10,259 nt of DNA from Gracilibacillus alcaliphilus (GTDB lineage: Bacteria; Bacillota; Bacilli; Bacillales; Amphibacillaceae). The first letter of the stretch is position 1. Every line of letters begins with the position of its first letter. The DNA lies in assembly GCF_016909015.1 (NCBI RefSeq), contig NZ_JAFBFA010000062.1, positions 1 to 10,259 on the forward strand. Reading direction: 5' to 3'. Shown here piece after piece: positions 6,780 to 10,259 of this stretch. The position numbers and the translations under genes are program-made. The notes under the pieces were generated by a model that saw only the letters and a program-made list of their open reading frames with translations, ran no database searches and was not told the DNA's origin.

Positions 6780-7160
6780 ATGCGATATATATCTGATGAA
6801 GAATATAAAATAGCCAGCCGGTATTTGTTTTTGTCGATGGCCATAAAGACGCTGCAAGGCGATTTAACGAAGATTCGTAATAATCATATATTTCGTATCA
6901 ACGATCCCTACATTCGATTGTTAGAATCAGCTATAGAGATGGCAAAGGAAGAACGGCAGTTTTTAATAGTCACCATGAGGGATCATGGGTTGAAAGTAGA
7001 GCGTTCCGGTCAAAGGCGAGATTTTACTGTCTATACTTATTTCGTAAACAATAAAGAAGAAAAGCGCAGTTATTATAATCCTGCGATTAGAAGGAAAGTA
7101 TTGACGATTATAGAAGATTTGTTTCAATCTATGGATTCAAAGGATAGAAAGGTTAATTAA
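6780..7160 (+). CDS. SOS-controlled protein of unknown function
   Basis: A 126-residue soluble, basic, mostly helical protein: MRYISDEEYKIASRYLFLSMAIKTL, a middle helix LLESAIEMAKEERQFLIVTMRDHGLKVE, an aromatic strand DFTVYTYFV, then a basic segment NPAIRRKVLTIIEDLFQ. No membrane segment, signal peptide or catalytic motif is visible. I chose ATG 6780 because AAGGAG (6766-6771) lies 8 nt upstream; GTG 6771 overlaps that site. A strong promoter with an embedded LexA box makes DNA-damage induction very likely. I cannot place the family firmly. It may be related to the small SOS-regulated YhjD-type proteins of Bacillus, but that is from memory and unverified. Its position beside uvrX, ligD and ku supports a repair or checkpoint role, without showing one. 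Confidence 0.85.
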   Translation: MRYISDEEYKIASRYLFLSMAIKTLQGDLTKIRNNHIFRINDPYIRLLESAIEMAKEERQFLIVTMRDHGLKVERSGQRRDFTVYTYFVNNKEEKRSYYNPAIRRKVLTIIEDLFQSMDSKDRKVN

Positions 7161-7269
7161 CTGTAACAGACAGCTATTAAATGTTAGGGCTTGACTATAT
7201 TTGCGCCCCCAGAAAGCCGAATACCAGACCAGCTTTGTTATAAAAATCTAAATCCTTTCATTAATGCTA

Positions 7270-7298
7270 TTGATTATCTAAGATAAGATGTGTATATT
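7270..7298 (+). promoter_or_regulatory. SigA-type promoter leading into a broken frame
   Basis: TTGATT (7270-7275) and TATATT (7293-7298) are exactly 17 bp apart. The ribosome-binding-like AGGGTGG (7314-7320) and ATG 7329 follow at normal distances, but that frame stops after five codons. Confidence 0.5.
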
Positions 7299-7328
7299 AT
7301 AAACAAAAAATTTCAGGGTGGAATAATC

Positions 7329-7514
7329 ATGATTAAAATTCTATAAATGCTGATACATGAACGATTTTATTTAAGGACAAAATGCACATAAATGCATAGT
7401 AACATCTGTTATATCAGTTGGATAAAACTTGTGTTGGCTAACAACGATATACAACCAAATGGTTACATTAATACTATTTCATCAAATATCAATCGCCGGA
7501 TGGATAATATTTAA
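7329..7514 (+). pseudogene. Possible decayed small gene
   Basis: ATG 7329 has a promoter and ribosome binding site but reads MIKIL and stops. The same frame reopens twice, once for 14 codons and once for 40 (ATG 7392 to TAA 7512-7514, ending in INRRMDNI), separated by TAA codons. No family is recognised. It may be a degraded gene, a leader peptide on a non-coding transcript, or chance. With the fragment at 7535-7609 and the terminator after it, it could be one broken transcription unit. The rest of 7161-7684 shows no other coding signal. Confidence 0.25.
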
Positions 7515-7534
7515 AATAACCCCCCCTCCAATTG

Positions 7535-7609
7535 ATAGGTATTACTGAACATATGGCAGTGGTCAGCAATTTGAGAGGGCAAATTGAAGAAATAGAGGAA
7601 AGATTTTAG
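7535..7609 (+). pseudogene. C-terminal coding remnant ending before a terminator
   Basis: A short frame after TAA reads LIGITEHMAVVSNLRGQIEEIEERF and stops at TAG 7607-7609, followed 8 nt later by a terminator hairpin. Its coiled-coil-like character and position look like the tail of a lost gene. ATG 7553 has no convincing ribosome binding site. Family unknown. Confidence 0.3.
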
Positions 7610-7616
7610 ACAAAAT

Positions 7617-7663
7617 CAAGCCCCTCACCTAGTGAATGAGGGGCTTATTACATATCTATAGTA
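7617..7663. terminator. Bidirectional intrinsic terminator, second copy of the repeated element
   Basis: AAGCCCCTCA (7618-7627) and TGAGGGGCTT (7637-7646) form a perfect 10-bp stem with a 9-nt loop. It lies between the remnant ending at 7609 (plus) and csbD ending at 7685 (minus); on the minus strand GATTTTG follows, so it probably serves csbD. The flank TTACATATCTATAG (7648-7661) is identical to that after the ku terminator. Confidence 0.7.
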
Positions 7664-7684
7664 AGAACTATTTTCATTATCATA

Positions 7685-7873
7685 CTATTCATCAGACTTA
7701 TCTAGTGCGTCCTTGATATCACCTTTTTTATCTTTTACAACACCTTTAGCTTTGTCAACTTTTCCTTCTGCTTGCATTTTCTTGTCATCTGTTATTTTAC
7801 CTAGTGCCTCTTTTGCTTCGCCTTTTATTTTGTCTCCCGCACCTTTAATTTTATCTTTAAATCCATCACTCAT
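7685..7873 (-). CDS. csbD: CsbD family general stress protein
   Basis: A 62-residue, highly charged protein made of the CsbD repeat-like pattern: DKIKGAGDKIKGEAKEALGKITDDKKMQAEGKVDKAKGVVKDKKGDIKDAL. This is the normal length for the family, with no cysteines and almost no aromatics. CsbD proteins are abundant general stress proteins under SigB control in Bacillus. Their molecular action is unknown, and they are probably largely disordered or loosely helical and cytoplasmic. ATG 7873 has AGGAGGTG upstream at 7 nt, a very strong site. A SigB-like promoter (7910-7936) fits the family's known regulation. The gene is monocistronic and ends at the hairpin 7618-7646. The name denotes family membership; many Bacillaceae carry several paralogues. 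Confidence 0.92.
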   Translation of the reverse strand: MSDGFKDKIKGAGDKIKGEAKEALGKITDDKKMQAEGKVDKAKGVVKDKKGDIKDALDKSDE

Positions 7874-7909
7874 TTTTATACACCTCCTAGAAATATTTTC
7901 ATCAATTGT

Positions 7910-7936
7910 TTACCCTGTCGAGCATAATGTATAAAC
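7910..7936 (-). promoter_or_regulatory. SigB-type promoter of csbD
   Basis: On the minus strand GTTTAT (complement of 7931-7936), a 15-bp spacer and GGGTAA (complement of 7910-7915) match the general-stress SigB pattern GTTTAA/GGGTAT. It lies about 37 bp upstream of the start codon. Confidence 0.7.
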
Positions 7937-8047
7937 ATAAAAATATAAGCAGGAGCATTATAAAAGGTTCTAATTTGTTACAATCCCCCTTTAAATAGCT
8001 ATAATAATACTGCCATCAAGCTGCATTCTCATATCAGTTGTTTGAAT

Positions 8048-8626
8048 TCAAAATGTAAAGCTATTACCATGACCAGGGAATATCCTTTTTTCATTCGTAT
8101 TTCTGATCTGAGCCCAACTTTCTTCAACCTTTTTACTAGATGCAAAATACGTTTGGTTTACCAACGGCAAATCACCTGTGAAAATACCTAAACCTTTAAT
8201 AACTATGCTTATAGAATCATCAGTGTGGCCAGGTGTATGAAGCATATATCCTGGCATGCCAAATCTCTCATAGAATGAGTTTTTGTCATTTTCGTTGAGT
8301 ATATTTTTTGAATCTATGTTTATTTTTTTGTAATTAGAGTATTTTTTCATGGATTCATTTGCTGTTTCAAGAAAATCCAGTTGAGTTCTACTAATGATCA
8401 TCTCAACGCCTAGAGATTGTACTTCTTGCGCAATTCCACAGTGATCAGGATGAAAATGCGTTACAATTAAATATTGAATATCTTTAAAGTGAATACCATA
8501 TTTTTGTAATTGGTTTTTCATCATTCCAAACGTGCCAGGTAAGCCTACATCAATTAATAGGTATGTTTTTTGGTGATTTACCGCATAATAATTCGTTGAT
8601 CCATATCCTATATTTACGACGTTCAT
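8048..8626 (-). CDS. Metallo-beta-lactamase-fold hydrolase
   Basis: A 192-residue single-domain hydrolase with a complete dinuclear metal site: THFHPDH (His57, His59, Asp61, His62), TPGHTDDS (His134), FTGDL (Asp152) and PGHG (His186). It resembles small cytosolic metallo-beta-lactamase proteins, such as glyoxalase II-like thioesterases and YflN-type enzymes. The substrate cannot be read from sequence. No signal peptide is present, so it is not a secreted beta-lactamase. I chose ATG 8626 because GGAGG (complement of 8632-8636) is 5 nt upstream; ATG 8638 would place that site inside the gene. It starts 15 nt after the end of the DUF5946 gene, so the two are almost certainly co-transcribed. A VOC-family gene lies in the same neighbourhood. 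Confidence 0.9.
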   Translation of the reverse strand: MNVVNIGYGSTNYYAVNHQKTYLLIDVGLPGTFGMMKNQLQKYGIHFKDIQYLIVTHFHPDHCGIAQEVQSLGVEMIISRTQLDFLETANESMKKYSNYKKINIDSKNILNENDKNSFYERFGMPGYMLHTPGHTDDSISIVIKGLGIFTGDLPLVNQTYFASSKKVEESWAQIRNTNEKRIFPGHGNSFTF

Positions 8627-8641
8627 TTTATCCTCCATTTA

Positions 8642-9166
8642 TTATTTTTCAAATTTGTTTATAAAGAGATCCCCCACTACTTTTGCAATCGGATGGTATT
8701 TTTTATACGCCTGATATACATCATTTGCCCATTGTAATAGCATCATATTACATTTATTTTGTTTATGTCCAATTAAATCTGTAATGGTAAATTGTCCTCT
8801 TTCTAATGGAGAAAGGGCAGGAATCACTGCTTCAGGATGTGTTAATTTATATTTATCCAAAGTATTGGTTAATTGAGATGTTTTTGAGTAATCCCAATTT
8901 ACATATTTTTCGAGAATTAAATATTGTCTTGTGAGATGGAAATTGTTGTTCCATGTTCCATGGACTTCTGAATGCTGCAAACAATGTGTATCAGCATAAA
9001 TAAATTGGGATTGACTCGACAAATTAGCGAAATTTCCAGCATTGGAATTGAAAACTTCAAAACACTCAAAAACTCCACCCTTAGTATCAGAACCACAAAA
9101 TTGGCATCGTCCGTAACGATCTAGCTTCACACCTTTTTTTTTCGCTTGTCGCTCAATGTTTTGCAT
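8642..9166 (-). CDS. DUF5946-like protein of unknown function
   Basis: A 174-residue protein with an N-terminal CxxC (Cys21, Cys24 in CQFCG), then FECFEVFN, and a conserved-looking block YADTHCLQHSEVHG (His61, Cys62, His65, His69) followed by NNNFHLTRQYLIL. The pattern of a CxxC pair, 'cE-vf' and 'D-hclQH' matches my memory of DUF5946, whose function is unknown; Cys/His residues could bind a metal. I chose ATG 9166 because AAAGGTG lies 5 nt upstream; ATG 9181 has no such site. It sits between the MerR regulator (72 bp upstream) and the metallo-beta-lactamase gene (15 nt downstream), so it is probably the middle gene of one transcript. DUF assignment is by eye. Confidence 0.8.
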   Translation of the reverse strand: MQNIERQAKKKGVKLDRYGRCQFCGSDTKGGVFECFEVFNSNAGNFANLSSQSQFIYADTHCLQHSEVHGTWNNNFHLTRQYLILEKYVNWDYSKTSQLTNTLDKYKLTHPEAVIPALSPLERGQFTITDLIGHKQNKCNMMLLQWANDVYQAYKKYHPIAKVVGDLFINKFEK

Positions 9167-9237
9167 AGAATCACCTTTCATAATTTATATAATTAAGGAA
9201 TATATAGCCTAATAATCTCCAGGTGTTTTATCAGAAT

Positions 9238-9615
9238 CTAATGTTTTTCAACATATTCTTGTAAAAAAATATTCATATAATACAATAAATTAATGATATG
9301 ATCCCGTTGATACAGTTCATTCTCAAATTGTTCTAAACAAATTAGCAAATGCAAGATTTGTTCATTCATTTCTTCCAAATCTTTCATTAAATCAAATAAG
9401 GAAAGAGACTCCAAGTTTGTGTTTCCAATGTCTTTTAATCTTCGGTTTGAAATTTTCATAATAAATATTTTTACAAGAATGATTAAATCTAAATCAGTTA
9501 ACATCCGTTTTCCATTATATTTCTTTATTGAAAGAAGACCGATTTGGTTATAATAGGAAATCGTTCTTTGGGTAATACCTGTTGCTCGTTCAAATTGACC
9601 AGTAGTTAAAATCAT
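9238..9615 (-). CDS. MerR family transcriptional regulator
   Basis: A 125-residue MerR-type regulator. The winged helix-turn-helix is clear: ILTTGQFERATGITQRTISYYNQIGLL (about residues 2-28), then the wing around YNGKRMLTDLDLIILVKIF. A coiled-coil dimerisation helix fills about 75-105, and only a short tail follows, so there is no large ligand-binding domain. The single Cys (about 93) does not suggest metal sensing of the MerR/CueR kind. ATG 9615 follows AGAGGAGGTG closely; the GTG six bases earlier is part of that site. It is the first gene of the likely MerR-DUF5946-hydrolase transcript and may regulate that unit, the adjacent VOC gene, or both. The inducer is unknown. Confidence 0.9.
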   Translation of the reverse strand: MILTTGQFERATGITQRTISYYNQIGLLSIKKYNGKRMLTDLDLIILVKIFIMKISNRRLKDIGNTNLESLSLFDLMKDLEEMNEQILHLLICLEQFENELYQRDHIINLLYYMNIFLQEYVEKH

Positions 9616-9658
9616 AAGCACCTCCTCTGAACACTATAAGAAAGAACGCCGTCCCATT

Positions 9659-9687
9659 AGTGTATTTCCAAAGTTAATTTGTTTAAA
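9659..9687 (-). promoter_or_regulatory. Weak candidate promoter of the merR unit
   Basis: On the minus strand TTTAAA (complement of 9682-9687) and TACACT (complement of 9659-9664) are 17 bp apart. The -35 is poor, and no MerR-type inverted repeat in a 19-20 bp spacer was seen. Confidence 0.25.
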
Positions 9688-9722
9688 TGTTAGTTCGAGT
9701 GTCTTTATTTCTTCCATTCAAC

Positions 9723-10154
9723 TCAATTCGTTGTATGCTTTACTTGATCAATAACATCATAAAAAGCCTTTTTTTTATCTATCCCCATCGAAAGTGTAAT
9801 AATATAGCCATCTGGGTCTTTTAATACAAGTTCACGAGTATTCCAAGGACGATCAATTGGACCTTCAACAACTACTGCATTAGCTTTACATGCCCTATCT
9901 GAAAATCTATCCACATCTTCTACATTAAAGTTAAGATTAATTCCTTTCCCAGTAGAATCTATTTCATTTTGATCTAAAACCAACATTATGTCCTGATACT
10001 TCTTACCTCGAATATGAGCCATTATAGTTTCCCCATTTTTCCCTGGCAATTCAAACACAGATTCAAAATTTAGTACATATTTGTACCATCTAAGAGAATT
10101 TTCTATACTGCTTACAGAAAGTTTTACAAAAAAAGGCATAGGATAAAATTCCAT
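9723..10154 (-). CDS. VOC family protein (glyoxalase/bleomycin-resistance fold)
   Basis: A 143-residue protein of two beta-alpha-beta-beta-beta units: FVKLSVSSIENSLRWYKYVLNFE at the start of the first, and INLNFNVEDVDRFSDRACKANAVVVEGPIDRPWNTRELVLKDPDGYIITLSM in the second. Usual VOC metal ligands look absent: the first-strand His position is Phe or Val, and the Glu expected in the DPDGYxxE-L motif is Thr120. It may therefore be a binding or resistance protein, not a metal-dependent glyoxalase. ATG 10154 has GGAGAG about 7 nt upstream. It has its own promoter (10226-10253) and lies 107 bp upstream of the merR start on the same strand, so read-through is possible. Substrate unknown. Confidence 0.88.
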   Translation of the reverse strand: MEFYPMPFFVKLSVSSIENSLRWYKYVLNFESVFELPGKNGETIMAHIRGKKYQDIMLVLDQNEIDSTGKGINLNFNVEDVDRFSDRACKANAVVVEGPIDRPWNTRELVLKDPDGYIITLSMGIDKKKAFYDVIDQVKHTTN

Positions 10155-10225
10155 TTATGTTCTCTCCTCCCTCAATATACTTTCATTTTCTTAAAATATC
10201 GCTGTTTTTCTCTAATTTTCATTGA

Positions 10226-10253
10226 TTAATATTAAAAACATTAGGTAAGTCAA
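10226..10253 (-). promoter_or_regulatory. SigA-type promoter of the VOC gene
   Basis: On the minus strand TTGACT (complement of 10248-10253) and TATTAA (complement of 10226-10231) are 16 bp apart. This gives a leader of about 65 nt before the ribosome binding site and ATG 10154. Confidence 0.5.
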
Positions 10254-10259
10254 GGAATA

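Noticed and set aside
7713..7934. Plus-strand frame across csbD
   Set aside because: Antisense shadow of csbD, which has a strong ribosome binding site, family match and SigB-like promoter.
1..10259. CRISPR array, tRNA, rRNA, transposase or prophage genes
   Set aside because: No regular repeat-spacer pattern, cloverleaf, rRNA-like or transposase/phage motifs were seen, although UvrX/YolD genes do occur on phages.

Overview
The window looks like chromosomal DNA from a low-GC, spore-forming member of the Bacillaceae. The evidence is AT-rich sequence, strong AGGAGGT-type ribosome binding sites, Bacillus-type LexA boxes (GAAC-N4-GTTC), a SigB-like promoter in front of a CsbD gene, and a LigD/Ku pair of the Bacillus YkoU/YkoV type. 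No CRISPR array, tRNA, rRNA or intact insertion sequence was seen.

Positions 1-1550 are a gene graveyard. They hold the C-terminal end of an unrecognised beta-rich protein, the C-terminal part of a metallo-beta-lactamase-fold hydrolase (minus strand), and the C-terminal part of a GNAT acetyltransferase with an internal TGA (plus strand). The last two meet head to head near 940-955, each missing its N-terminus, as if one deletion removed both 5' ends.

Positions 1554-7160 are a DNA-repair island. A YolD-like gene (minus) and a UvrX/YqjW-type Y-family polymerase gene (plus) diverge from a spacer with two LexA boxes, one per gene. Next come ligD (ligase plus polymerase domains, minus) and ku (plus), divergent from an 89-bp spacer that has a possible SigG-type promoter facing ku. 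After ku there is a terminator, a compact promoter/two-hairpin/U8 module on the minus strand that looks like a gene for an RNA of about 57 nt, and a third LexA-controlled gene for an unrecognised 126-residue protein. Translesion synthesis, end joining and an unknown SOS protein are thus packed into about 5.6 kb.

Positions 7161-7684 hold remnants: a good promoter and ribosome binding site leading into a frame broken by stops, then a C-terminal fragment and a terminator. That terminator, with its flank, is nearly a copy of the one after ku.

Positions 7685-10259 are all minus strand. They hold a csbD-family stress gene with a SigB-like promoter, then a MerR regulator - DUF5946 protein - metallo-beta-lactamase hydrolase group that is probably one transcript, and last a VOC-family protein gene with its own SigA-like promoter.
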